From assembly GCA_012976225.1 (NCBI GenBank), contig JAAVVG010000008.1:744001-808000 (forward strand): a stretch of 64,000 nt of DNA, written 5' to 3'. The stretch is from Golubevia sp. BC0850. Lineage: Eukaryota; Basidiomycota; Exobasidiomycetes; Golubeviales; Golubeviaceae. The position numbers and the translations under genes were made by a program. The notes under the pieces are model-generated. The model was given only the letters and a program-made list of their open reading frames with translations, was not told the origin of the DNA and ran no database searches. Of this stretch, positions 1 through 10,509 are shown piece by piece (the stretch's first letter is position 1; each line of letters begins with the position of its first letter).

Positions 1-1243
1 AGCCGTCAAGTGCAACCCAGATCCTTACGTCCTTCGCCTTCTAGCAGCTCTCGGAACAGGTTTTGACTGTGCTTCAAACGGAGAGATCCAATCAGTCTTG
101 GATCTAGGAGTCTCACCATCTCGCATCATCTACGCCAATCCGTGCAAAGCCTCCTCTTTCGTTCGTCAAGCAGCTTCTCAAGGAGTCGGTCTAACTACCT
201 TCGACAACATCGATGAACTCTACAAGATGAAGAAGTTTCACCCAAACTGCAAGTTGGTAGTCAGAATTCTCACAGACGACTCCAAGTCTGCATGTCAACT
301 AGGTTTAAAGTTTGGAGCTCCATTAACGACAGTACCAAAACTACTAGAGAAGGCAAGAGAATTGGAATTGGACGTAGTAGGAGCTTCATTCCACGTCGGA
401 TCTGGTTGTTACGACCCGGAATCTTTCAGAGATGCAGTCTCAAGAGCTAGAACTACTTTCGACATGGGCAAAGATTACGGTTATACTTTCGATTTGTTGG
501 ATGTTGGTGGAGGCTATGATCATAACAACTTTGAATTGATCGCAGACGTTCTAAGACCTGCCATCGACGAGTACTTCCCAGACAGAGATTTCGCTCCTGG
601 TGGAAATCAAGTTCAAGGAAAAGTCAACGGTTTAAGGATTATCGCTGAACCTGGTAGATATTACGTTCAGAAGGCTTTCGTTTTAGCAGCTAACATTATC
701 GCTAGAAGAGATGGAAGGAAAGAAGAGGTTGGAGTGCAAGAAGATCTTCAACAACAAGAATCAGAACCTTCAACTTCTTCAGAAATCAATGAGAAGCCTC
801 AAGTTATGTACTATCAAAACGATGGAATGTATGGAGCCTTCAACTGTATCATGTTCGATCATCAAGTAGTTCATCCAAAAGTCTTAACTTTAAACCGAGA
901 ATTTTGTTATCGTTCAGATTTAGCTGCTCCTGGTGTCGGAACTCTATCTTCAATCTCAAGTTCAGCAAACTTATCAGAAAAGGATTTAAAGCTTCAACCT
1001 TGTTCTATTTGGGGACCTACTTGTGATTCTATTGATTGCGTTAGACCTTTGGCTCATTTACCTGCTGCTACTTCCGTTGGTGATTGGTTGGTTTATGAGG
1101 ATATGGGCGCTTATACTATTTGTGCTGCTAGCGGTTTCAATGGTCTCAGGAAATCTGAAGTCAAGTACACTGTTGGTGAAACTTTGGAGGAAAATCTTAA
1201 TGCTGATGGAACGGCGGAAAAGGTCAAAGAATTGATGGCTTGA
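1..1243 (+). CDS. SPE1: Ornithine decarboxylase, 5' end cut off by the window
   Basis: Ornithine decarboxylase is the PLP enzyme that turns ornithine into putrescine, the first step of polyamine synthesis. The frame is open from base 2, so the gene begins left of the window. The PLP-lysine motif AVKCNPDP lies at the very start, so roughly the first 70-100 residues are missing. Further in are the glycine loop DVGGGY, the phosphate-binding EPGRYYV and the catalytic-cysteine motif WGPTCDSID, in family order. Two hydrophilic insertions relative to compact homologues are visible, one after IIARRDGRKE and one SS-rich just before the cysteine motif. The stop is TGA at 1241-1243. The next gene ends convergently at 1850. 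No antizyme-like gene is seen nearby. Confidence 0.95.
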   Translation, partial: AVKCNPDPYVLRLLAALGTGFDCASNGEIQSVLDLGVSPSRIIYANPCKASSFVRQAASQGVGLTTFDNIDELYKMKKFHPNCKLVVRILTDDSKSACQLGLKFGAPLTTVPKLLEKARELELDVVGASFHVGSGCYDPESFRDAVSRARTTFDMGKDYGYTFDLLDVGGGYDHNNFELIADVLRPAIDEYFPDRDFAPGGNQVQGKVNGLRIIAEPGRYYVQKAFVLAANIIARRDGRKEEVGVQEDLQQQESEPSTSSEINEKPQVMYYQNDGMYGAFNCIMFDHQVVHPKVLTLNREFCYRSDLAAPGVGTLSSISSSANLSEKDLKLQPCSIWGPTCDSIDCVRPLAHLPAATSVGDWLVYEDMGAYTICAASGFNGLRKSEVKYTVGETLEENLNADGTAEKVKELMA

Positions 1244-1849
1244 TGGGTTTAAGATCACTTTCTTCTCAAACAAAGCTTTAATTTCATGACATGCCCTTGA
1301 GATTTCAATTTGAAGACCTTCAATTTCAATTTCCCTATTACTTTGTTGAAAAAGATACCAAATCTCGTCGCAATTTCCCTCCAACTCCTGCTCTCCTCTA
1401 CATTATCTTAAACGAGTCACGATTCTTAATCTCAGAACCAAACTACCCAAAAAAGAGATCCATCGATCTTCTCAATCTCAGCGTCTCGTTTCCTTATCTC
1501 CCCACTTGCCCCCTGTAATTATTTGCCCCGTCTCTCAGTTACTGTTTTTTCTTTTGCAATGAATCTACTCTTCTCAAGTCTCACAAAACCTGGTTTGCTT
1601 TCCATTCTCGCAAGTTTGTAATGCTTTCGGGAAAGATTCTTCTTTCGGTAACGACAAAGAGGTGGGTCGAATCTGTATAGCAACGAGAGTGCAATTGAAC
1701 TTCATGGCAAAGAATAGTCTACAGACATGAAGAGAAAACAAGTGTGATTTGATGGAGGAGATTGAAAAGAGAAGAGAGAGAGACAAATTCAACTTGACTT
1801 GAAGACGAATTCGAGCGTCTTTCTGCTTTTTTTTTGCTTTTTCTTTTGA
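1244..1849. other. Convergent intergenic region, no gene seen
   Basis: About 600 bases between the stop codons of ornithine decarboxylase and the deaminase. It is pyrimidine-rich on the + strand and has only short open stretches with no family resemblance. It presumably holds the two 3' UTRs. Confidence 0.6.
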
Positions 1850-3085
1850 CTACCTGGTTTCCTCCAACTTGGTCTCTTTAACTTTAGGATTATCCAATGA
1901 TACCGAAGAAGCTCTTTTTCCAGAAGAAGAACAAGAAGAAGTAGCAATGCCATCGCTACCTTTCTCAACTCCATCCAACTCTTTCTTCCCATTTCCCTGA
2001 TTCATAAATTCTTCCTCTTCCTCCTGCATCATCATCTCCTCATTCGATCCTCCCTGTTGTTTTCCATTCTTGCCTTTCGAATTTCCATTCGTCTGTTGAC
2101 CTTTCCTAAGGAGATGTTTCTTTTCCTTCTTAGCTTTCTTCTCCTGAATCTCATCATCAGTTCCAAGGTCCGCTTCTGCCTCTTCTTCAACGGAATCCGG
2201 ATTTTGAAGTTTTTTAAGATTCCTAGCTTCCTCTCTATATCTCTTGTTATATCTCTCCCACCATTCTTTAACTCTAGTTCTAGTAACTTGAGTAGTTTCT
2301 CCCATTTCTTCCCATGCCACTCTAGCTCTTGACTCTAATTCAGCGTCTCTTCTCTTGATGATCCCTTTATGTTTCTCCTTTTGTTGAGGTGTAGGTAGTG
2401 CCGGTTGGATAGTTGAGGTAGCTTCGATAGCAGAAGTCGAAGATTCACCATTCGACTGTACGTGCTTGGAGATATTGCTTGAAGAAGAATCTTGATTTTC
2501 ATTTCCAGTGATTTCACTATCTTGAGCTACCATTTCAATCTCTTGATTCAAATCTTCCAACCTGAAATCAGAAGTTCCACATAATTCAATCCCACAAACT
2601 CTAGCAGCAACCAGGGCAGAATCTCCAGCGGGGCTTATAACCGTCTTCTTATAAACACATCTCTTAATCCCAGCTCCACAAATGAGTTTAAAGCAATCAT
2701 GACAAGGTGGGAAAGTGACATAAATGGTAGAACCTCCTAATTTGATTCCATTCTTTGCACACAAAGAGATACAGAGAGCTTCTGCATGAATCTCTGGAAC
2801 TTGCTTTGAACTTCGATGAAAGAGAACTGGAGTGTTGTTTCCGTGCATTATCACTCGAGATTTGGCTTGTTCGATTAGAGATGCCCCGGAAGTTGAGGAA
2901 GATTGGAGATTGATGGGACAAGTTGGATTTGAAGTCGAAGGAGGTTGAACTACTATTGCTCCCATGTGACCTTTCTTTGAGAAAGACATTCTGGCTAAAA
3001 TTGTGGCCCAGGTTAAGAAATTTGTATCTTCTGAGAGAGTTGGATCGAATTGGAAAGGCGGAAGTGGCATACCATCTTCCATCAT
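1850..3085 (-). CDS. Zinc-dependent (deoxy)cytidylate-type deaminase with long charged C-terminal tail
   Basis: An intronless gene of 411 codons. The N-terminal ~170 residues carry the cytidine/deoxycytidylate deaminase zinc site: HAE at about residues 100-102 and PCHDC at about 127-131, followed by KLICGAGIKRCVY, as in dCMP deaminases. The expected reaction is hydrolytic deamination of a cytosine nucleotide (dCMP to dUMP if it is the DCD1 orthologue). Residues ~235-411 form an extra tail rich in K, E and Q, including a segment ERYNKRYREEARNLKK and an acidic run of methionine and glutamate. Typical dCMP deaminases end near residue 200-320, so this tail is unusual. The start is the first of two adjacent ATGs (3083-3085). 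It is divergent from mS35 across about 206 bases. A tRNA-editing or other CDA-fold deaminase cannot be excluded. Confidence 0.8.
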   Translation of the reverse strand: MMEDGMPLPPFQFDPTLSEDTNFLTWATILARMSFSKKGHMGAIVVQPPSTSNPTCPINLQSSSTSGASLIEQAKSRVIMHGNNTPVLFHRSSKQVPEIHAEALCISLCAKNGIKLGGSTIYVTFPPCHDCFKLICGAGIKRCVYKKTVISPAGDSALVAARVCGIELCGTSDFRLEDLNQEIEMVAQDSEITGNENQDSSSSNISKHVQSNGESSTSAIEATSTIQPALPTPQQKEKHKGIIKRRDAELESRARVAWEEMGETTQVTRTRVKEWWERYNKRYREEARNLKKLQNPDSVEEEAEADLGTDDEIQEKKAKKEKKHLLRKGQQTNGNSKGKNGKQQGGSNEEMMMQEEEEEFMNQGNGKKELDGVEKGSDGIATSSCSSSGKRASSVSLDNPKVKETKLEETR

Positions 3086-3291
3086 CTTGCTTCAAGTCTT
3101 TGGAAGGGAGAGAGATAAATGGGTCAGGATCAGCTCAGCTTCGAGTCAGCAGAGCTGATGTGATCAGCTAGTGACTTACTTTCCTGGGAATGAAGAAGAG
3201 GTAAAGTCTTAAACACGATGTGACAGTCGAAAAGAAGAGACGACTTTGAAAAATCGAATCGATTCTTCTCAACCTCTGCCACCAATTGCTG
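3086..3291. promoter_or_regulatory. Bidirectional promoter, deaminase / mS35
   Basis: 206 bases between the divergent start codons of the deaminase (-) and mS35 (+). No TATA box is obvious. The shared promoter is inferred from spacing only. Confidence 0.5.
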
Positions 3292-4607
3292 ATGATGATG
3301 ACATCAACCTCAAGATGTTCCTCGAGCATAATTTTGAAATCGAGTAGGAATGCTTCATTCAATTCAATCTCATCTCTAAATTCAAATTCTACCAAATCCT
3401 TCAAGCTCGCTCCCACTCTCTCACTCAGTCCAACCAATCTCAATTCCACCAATCGAACCTTCTCAACTTCCAATGCAATCTCTGCTAAGCCTCGCAGGGC
3501 AAGGAATGCCAATGATCCTTTAGCTTTAGATAAAATGCCCGCTTTCGAATACGATGATATTCCGAGTACAGGCCATTCCATTCTCAGAGATCGTGCAAAT
3601 ATTCTAAAATACTATAGGTTGGCAGAGTTCGAGTTGCCAAAGTTAAAAGGTGAGCGTCTGACAGATACAAGATCAGGATAAAGATAGTTAGAACTGGTGG
3701 GAAGCAGTAGCTGCTTGGTTCACGAGAGAAAATCAAAGGTTGAGATTGGAAATCTGGTCATTCTTGAGAATAAATGAAGTGCTACCAGAGATAGCATTCC
3801 TGTCTCCTTCCAGATTCAAAAGGTACTTGCAAGCATTCTGCTTGATTCTCCCATTTCCCTCTTCTGACTCTCCTCCAAATCTCCCTCCTTTGTCCTCAAC
3901 CCTGCCCCAGACTTCAGCCAACCTTTCAACCCACCTCCTCCCTCTGATTTCCTACGTCTACGATCTCTCCATTACCAAGGAGAACATCATCCAGTCACCA
4001 GAAAATCAGTCTTAACCTTTTCAGTCTCAGACCTCTTCTCTTCTGGAGTTCTCAAGACTTCAATTCAGCGAAAGAGATTCCTACTTCTCTGTGGAGTCAG
4101 ATGGGATCCTTTCTCAAGATTGGATTCTAAAATTCAGAACGAAAGGAAAAGAGCTGAATTAGGATGGTATAGATATGGAAGTAGAGAGGAAGCTAGAGAA
4201 CTCGTGGAAGAAAAAAATGGAGATGAAGCTGGATTGGGAGAAGAATGGAATGAGAAATGGATTTTGGAAAACGGGAAAGGGTTGGTTAAGATCAGCTGTG
4301 AAAGGTTTCCAAATCAACAAATGAATTCTAAATGGTGTGGTGATAGACTGTTGGAATTGATTAAGGAGGCTGAGGTGAGTAGGTTGACAGTTTGGGAAGG
4401 AAATGGGGGTTCTTTGTTGGGTCGCAATCAGGCTGAAGTCCGATATGTCCTTCCTTTCTTTTTGATCCTCAGAACCCAACTTCAGAAATCGACTTTGCTT
4501 CTCTTCCATTGGATCCAAGAGCTCATCTTTCGAGACAAGAGAAGAGGAACACATTCGCAAGAACTTCTGGTTTGGGAAAGAAGGATTTCCCAAAGGAGTG
4601 GTTATAG
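3292..4607 (+). CDS. RSM24: Mitochondrial small-subunit ribosomal protein mS35
   Basis: My splice model has three exons: 3292-3649, 3911-4374 and 4473-4607, giving 318 residues with all phases consistent. Exon 1 starts at the first of three tandem ATGs and encodes a Ser/Arg-rich N-terminus that looks like a mitochondrial presequence. It then has DIPSTGH and YYRLAEFELPKLK. Joining to exon 2 gives LPKLKDFSQPFNPP and later LRLRSLHYQGEHHPVTRK. Exon 3 ends RNTFAR...DFPKEWL, the typical mS35 (MRP-S28 family) C-terminus. The product should be a structural protein of the mitoribosome small subunit. Intron 1 (261 nt) is long for this window. The 3' end is convergent with the glucanase, 86 bases away. 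Confidence 0.87.
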
Positions 4608-4693
4608 AATCAGGAATATTCAAACCCATGTATCACTAGTAAAAAAAACAATCAATTTGACTTCTGAACCTGTTTACACAAGAGCTCTTGAGG

Positions 4694-7463
4694 CTAATTT
4701 CTCCAAACGAAAGCTCCAACAGTCGACGTGAACCCATTTCTGTTCTCTTGTTCTGGAATGACATCGTCCCCATTCAAATCCAACATGATAGTAGTTCCAA
4801 TGGTGTTGATCCCTAAGATTGAAACTTGATCTTCTCCTCTCCCACTCTCCTCTCTCTCCCTACTTTCAATTCCCAAGATCCTTCTCTGACAAGTTCTAGC
4901 TTGAATGCATTCCTGAGTATAGCTGTCGAAGAAGGAATAAAGACCTGCTCCAAGAACACAGATCGAATGACTGTCTTTGATTAGCAGACCGTAACCTTTG
5001 TTGAAGTTTGGATCCTTAGAATCATTAAAAGTTGGATCTGAAGGTAAAGCAATTGGCTGTAAATCAGTTGCAGGAGGACATTTGCTTCCAGAGAAGTACG
5101 GAGTTTCAGTTTGAAGCATTCCAATCAAAACATTCTTAGCTTGATGAATGCACATTTGATAGAGAAGGAAATGTTCGGTTGATTGTCCCCATAGCCAAAC
5201 CGGTGATGTCGATTCGATTAGTATGCCTCTTCCGGCTGAGATCGAGATTTGAGATCGACTCCCATAATCTAGATCGTGATCTGCAGCCCAACACCAAACA
5301 TTAGACCCAACGAAAGAAGCTGTCTTTGTGATGTGGAAAGCTGTGAAACAAGCTCTGTTTTTGTCGCCAGGGATCTCATCTCTTGGTGACGTAGCAGCTT
5401 CAAGATCCGTTCCATCGAATCCACCAAGTCTTATATGACTATCCCAAATCCCAGCATTGCCTTGCTCTGACTGAGCTAGATTCCATTCGAGAACCTGAAT
5501 TAGATTTTGAAAAAAAGGAGTCAGAGACTGCGTGCGAGCTCCGTCTCCCTTTCTTCGATTCAACTCACGATTGCACCAGCAGCAGGTCCTCTCGTAGAGA
5601 AAAGCATCTCTGATATCTCACAAGATCCCTTTTCTCCGGGAAGCCCTACAGAGACTACTGCTTGAGGATTGTCCATGTCTTCAAAGTAGGATCCGCAACC
5701 CATCAAGACGGGCCAAGCTTCTCCAACTAATCTTGAGCCCTTAGGTACTTGAAGCGTCTTCGAGAGCAGATAGGTTCCATGAGGCACTGTGAAAGAAGTA
5801 TTAGAGAGTTTTAAATCAGCCATGGAAGGAAAAGGGAAGATGCAAGGGATGTATACTCGCCGAAGAGAATCTTTCCTTGTGAGACTGCGGCATCTAGAGC
5901 TCGCTTTAAAGCTGTTGTATCGTCAGTCTTCCCGTTCCCAGTCGCTCCATAATCTCTAGCACTGAGTAAATCCTTGACATCGGCATCTCCGTAAAGAGGT
6001 CTAGGGCGACTAAACCAGAACCCTCTTTCGCCCAACAGAGCTGACGGTCGATTGACCTCAAGATCTCTAATCCCTTCCAATCTAGGTGATTTTCCGTCAT
6101 AGAAAACTCCTTGCATCCAGTGCTCTACTTTCCTCTTCCCTTCCTTGGTTCCTGGGATGAGAACCTTCTCCCCAGCGAGAACGACGTCAGAGACGCGTTC
6201 GGTTTGGATGTTTTGGCTCGAGTGAAGAAGAGAAGGCAAGTCAGACCTCCCGTCAAATCTTCGTCTTTGGCATCTTCGTCTTTGGAATCCTCGTCTTTGG
6301 AATCCATATCATGGATCTATAATCTATTTGAGCTATACACTCACAGGATTAGAGTTCCAGAAGACTCTGCTGACATCTTGACTCCTACAGTCGTGTCTTC
6401 AATAATCCAATCACACAGGATTTCAGTAGCTACAGCTTGCGCAGTTTCGGTAGTACCAGTTTTTATCTCTAAACCAATTCCACACTTTTCTATTTTGACG
6501 TCTTGATAAAGAAAGCACCAGTTCCAAGCCTGAAAGATTGCGGTCTGGACACGAAAAAAGTGAAGGCGCTGAACAGTGAACTGTTGATTCCCTAACCAGC
6601 AGCCGAAGCGCCCCCCTGTGAAAGTTAGATCGCTCATAGTTCCACCAGATCCATTCTCCATAAAGATTCCTTGTTGCATCGATTCTGGTCCCACGTGCAT
6701 AATAAAGTCGACGAAGCTGAGGCCTGTCGCCTGGCTAACTTGATGGTGAATACCTGTCCCCGTTGATCTGGGCTGAAGTCTGAGGTCGATTTTGAAGGAG
6801 CGAATTTCCCTGAAGAAGTTGTTCTGAGGTGTGTAGAAGTTAGCTCCGTTACCTCCTTCGATGTAAGGATTCTCATCTATCACTGCCATGCCTTGGAAGT
6901 TAGGGGCAGCCAGGAGGGTAGGTCGGTCATTGGCGTTTCCAATCAGACTGGTGTTGTATAATGATATGATTGGAATTGACACCAAGTAAGTTCCAGCCTG
7001 AAGGGGAGATGGCAGAACGTGCGTTAGTAGTGCAAGACGAAGTTCGTTCGAGAAGCAGTCTGGCAAGGAAACTCACAGGAAAGTAAACAACAGCTGGACT
7101 TGTGGTAGAGCTATCAACCTTTGAGAGATGTTCTCTCTGATATGAGACAGCCTTATTAATGGCAGCAGCATCGTCTGCTTTTCCGCTGTGATTGAAACTC
7201 AAAAGTCAAAATTTCCGACCTTGGCGAAGGATCTCTTTGAGTGATGATCAGAACTGGAGACTCACTCTCCAATTGCTCCAAAGTCCCGAACATTCCTGAA
7301 TACGGTGTACGTCAAGGGAGACTCGTTGAAGGCAGCCTGGACGGGACGATAGAAGAGAGAATGTCCTTCATTCAGTCTTGTGGCAGCAATAGCAGAACCT
7401 TAAGGCATAGCGATTACTCACTAGACCTTGATGTTTGATTTCTTCCAACCAATAAGGCTTCAT
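4694..7463 (-). CDS. GH55 exo-beta-1,3-glucanase (pectate-lyase-like double beta-helix)
   Basis: This is a glycoside hydrolase family 55 enzyme, normally secreted and acting on beta-1,3-glucan. Exons on the minus strand are 7463-7422, 7336-7266, 7185-7077, 6997-6345, 6216-5861, 5786-5569 and 5494-4694, about 749 residues. Family landmarks appear across the joins: YWLEEIKHQGLAAFN, YTVFRNVRDFGAIGDGKADD, GKILFVPHGTYLL, and a second helix start ARDYGATGNGKTDDT. The intron 5860-5787 has a GC donor (GCGAGT), because only that join gives FVPHGTYLL in frame. The N-terminus is unresolved: the exon at 7463 has a usable ATG but no signal peptide, so an upstream signal exon is likely (see 8015). The intron 6344-6217 contains a 15-bp tandem repeat. 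Confidence 0.85.
6250..6307. repeat. Three-copy 15-bp tandem repeat inside a glucanase intron
   Basis: Units close to TCGTCTTTGGAATCC occur three times on the + strand, the first slightly diverged. On the coding strand they read as an acidic DSKDE-type repeat in one frame. They fall in an intron according to the splice join that restores the GH55 sequence. Confidence 0.75.
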
Positions 7464-8324
7464 TGGGCGAGTGGTTTTTTTGGTTGAGATGGAGAAGGAG
7501 AGGGAAGAGAAGAAGACAAAAGTCTAGACTCTGGCATTCATTTCTCGCTTCAGAAGAACAGAGCTGAACAACGTACGGAACGTACTGAAACAGCATTTGG
7601 CAATTCTAAGTTTTAAAGACTCTTTCATAAAAGTTTATAATAGATGTCAACATGATAAAAGATTGGGAGAGAGAGAAAGATTGTTGAGGGGTATAGAATC
7701 TTAAAATGGAGTGAGCGAATGACTTGGCTTGTGTGAAAAGGTTTGACATGCATGGGAAGTTTAGGAGGTTTGGGATACAGAGATTAAATTGATGAAAAGA
7801 GCAGGGGGTTAAGAAGTGGGAGGGAAGAACGAACGCAAAACTAGAGGACTGCTAACTGAGAAAAGAAACAAAAAGAAAACGAAGGGGAAGGACGACGACA
7901 GCAAATGCGTGCGGGGAAGAAACAAGTAGCCCACGTTGAAGAGAGTGAGAAGAGTAATAGAGGTGACTGAACGGGAGAGGCAGATCGACAACGCGACAAC
8001 GAAAGAGAGTAGCATTAGAGGTAGAAGAGTTAGAGCGCTTGATGAACCTTTGACTTCGAAGACAGAGTATATGAACAGAATATAGGACAATTAAGTTAGT
8101 CTTGAAGCAAGAAAGCAGCTTGGAGCTATTTGGAGTATTGACATTTTAGTTCTGAAGGTTGATCTTGAGGAGAGGACGAGATGCAAGTGCGATTGCGAAT
8201 TCCCAGAAGGAAAGAAGTTGCAAGAGTCGGATTGATTAGAAGTGGTGGAGAAAAGAAGAGAGAAATAGAGGTAGAGAAGCCTAGAGGTGAAGGTTGAATC
8301 CTTCGAATTGTGCGTGCTTGAGGC
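7464..8324. other. Intergenic / 5' region of the glucanase gene with a possible signal-peptide exon
   Basis: About 860 bases between the first recognisable glucanase exon and the 3' end of the RRM gene. On the minus strand an ATG at 8015 opens a short hydrophobic reading frame, MLLSFVVALSICLS, that looks like a secretion signal. A GTGGGC donor follows TTC AAC in phase 0, matching the phase at the CCT TAT TGG acceptor near 7460. This could be the missing glucanase signal exon across an intron of roughly 480 nt, which is long for this genome, so it is only a candidate. Confidence 0.35.
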
Positions 8325-10446
8325 TCAATGTTGATGCCATCTTTGCTCTTCCGGCAGATTAGAAGGCTGTCCGATAGGAGAGTCTTGAGGAGAGAATGGA
8401 GCAAACTTGCTAGACTGGACCAAGGTATAAGGGGAGTTCCTTCTTGGCTGTTCGAGTTGAGGGTAACCGTTAGATTGAGATCTCCCTCTCTCTCCGAATC
8501 TGTCCTCGGAGTCGAAGCGCTCTGTCTGTGGTAGTTGAGCAGAACGAGATCCTGAGTTGAAGCCCATTCCTTCGAAAGCGGCTCTGAGGTCCATGTCTGA
8601 GTCCAGGCCCTCACGATTGACTCCACCTTGGGTTGACTGCCCGCCACCGTAGTGGCTCATGTAGTCTGAAGCTCCGTGGAAGTTTGAGTTGAGGCGAGAG
8701 GATTGATGAGCGGGACCAATTTCACCAGAGAGACTTGAAGCGGCGGCAGTGAGCTGACGAAGAAGGGTAGAGTTGAGGTCCTGGCTGGAGAAGTCGGAAT
8801 CCGAGGAGCGACTAGCCTGGGTGTTGATGGCTTTGCTGAGACCAGCAAGCTGAGCGAGTTGAGATTGGCTCAAGCTGCTGAGACCAGCGAGACCAGCCAG
8901 ATGACCTAGTTGGGCAGCTCGTTGAGCAGCGGTAACAGCAGCTGCTGCTGCCTTGTCGCCTTGCGATCTTCCCCAACTTAGTCGAATCCTCGATCCTCCA
9001 ATCAAGAAACCTTGCATCCTATCGATGGCTCTCTCTGCGTCGGTCTTGCGAACGAATTGAACGAATCCGCAGCCTTTGCCAGGAGGGATCTTGACGTAGG
9101 TGATCTCTCCGAAGGGAACGAAGAAGGTCTTGAGAGTATCTTCAGAGATGAGAGAAGAGAGTCCACCAACGAAGACAGTCGTGTTGGAAGGGTCGAAGGA
9201 AGAGGCTGCTGGAACTAGCGATCCCATTCCTCCTGCCGAAACGGGTTCCGCCAGAGGAGATTGAGGTCCATATCCAGCTGAGGAGAACGACCCTTGCTCG
9301 TTGACAGGGGACTGAAGAGGCATGAAGTGAGGGTTGCTGTATCCTTGAGCTGGTCTCTGAAGCTGCTCCGGAGCCTGTCCCATCCTAGAACCGACGATGC
9401 TCTGAGGTTGGTAGCCACCAGTGAGAGTTGGGCTTGGCAGAGGCAGAGCTGAGCTCATCGAAGCTCCTCCAGGAGGTCCTCCGTAGAGATTGGTTCCAGA
9501 GAGAGAAAGAGACATTCCGCTGGGAGGTAGACCTTGCGTCTCGAGACCTGAACCTCCTCCTGAAGAGTGACGATTCTTGGGAGTGGCGGTGCAGACTCTC
9601 AGTGGACGTCCGTGAGAAGCTCCATTCGATGGCATCATCACCACGCCTTGCATCTCGATGAGGGCTCGGTTGCAATCGTCTTCGGTGGAGAAGCGAACAA
9701 AGCCAAATCCTCGAGAAGAACGGTTGACCGGGTCGATCATGATCTGCAGAAGAAAGAGAGGAGGCGAAAGAACAAGACGCATTCAGTCAGTACATTGTCG
9801 AATTCTAAGACGTCAGAAACTCTGCGATTCAGGTTTGAAACGAGAGAGGTGCGAGCTCGAAGACTTCTTCCAATCTCCGTCCTAACCACTCCTTGCACCA
9901 GCTGCCTTCCGACTTCATCCTTCTACCATCTGAGCTCCCACCCAAGCCTAGCTTTGAGTATGATCATGTATCTATCAAGCCTTTCTCGTCCTTTCCCACC
10001 GTTCTCGTCATTCTCACTCGTGTCAAAACTCACCTTTGAACTCTTGGTACTAGCGAAAGGCCTAGGAGCGACTCTTGGAGGTGGACCGTAATGACCTTTG
10101 GCTTGAAGTGCATGAGCGTGAGCGATTGCGAAGGGATGAGAAGGAGGCCAAGGAGGTGGGTTCAAGAATTGAGCCACCAAGTCTTCTTCTCGTAAATCTG
10201 GAGATAGGTCTCCGACGAAGATGGAGAATTCTGGCGACTCCGGTCTCGATGGAGGAAGACTTTGAGAAGGAGAGAATTGATGCTGTTGAAGGAGAGAAGG
10301 TGAAGTCTGATGAATCTGAAGTTGAGAAGAAGGTTGCATTTGAGAAGGAGGCATCGTAGAAGAATGAACTTGCTGTTGTGGGAGTTGAGTATGGATCATC
10401 TCTTGATAATTTGGTGGCATTGAATGTTGTGCTTGAGGTCGTTGAG

Positions 10447-10509
<63 letters not shown>

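Noticed and set aside
4120-4731. A 203-codon uninterrupted + strand frame taken as one exon
   Set aside because: Only its first part is coding. After the GTGAGT at 4375 the frame loses family resemblance, whereas splicing to 4473 gives the mS35 C-terminus DFPKEWL.
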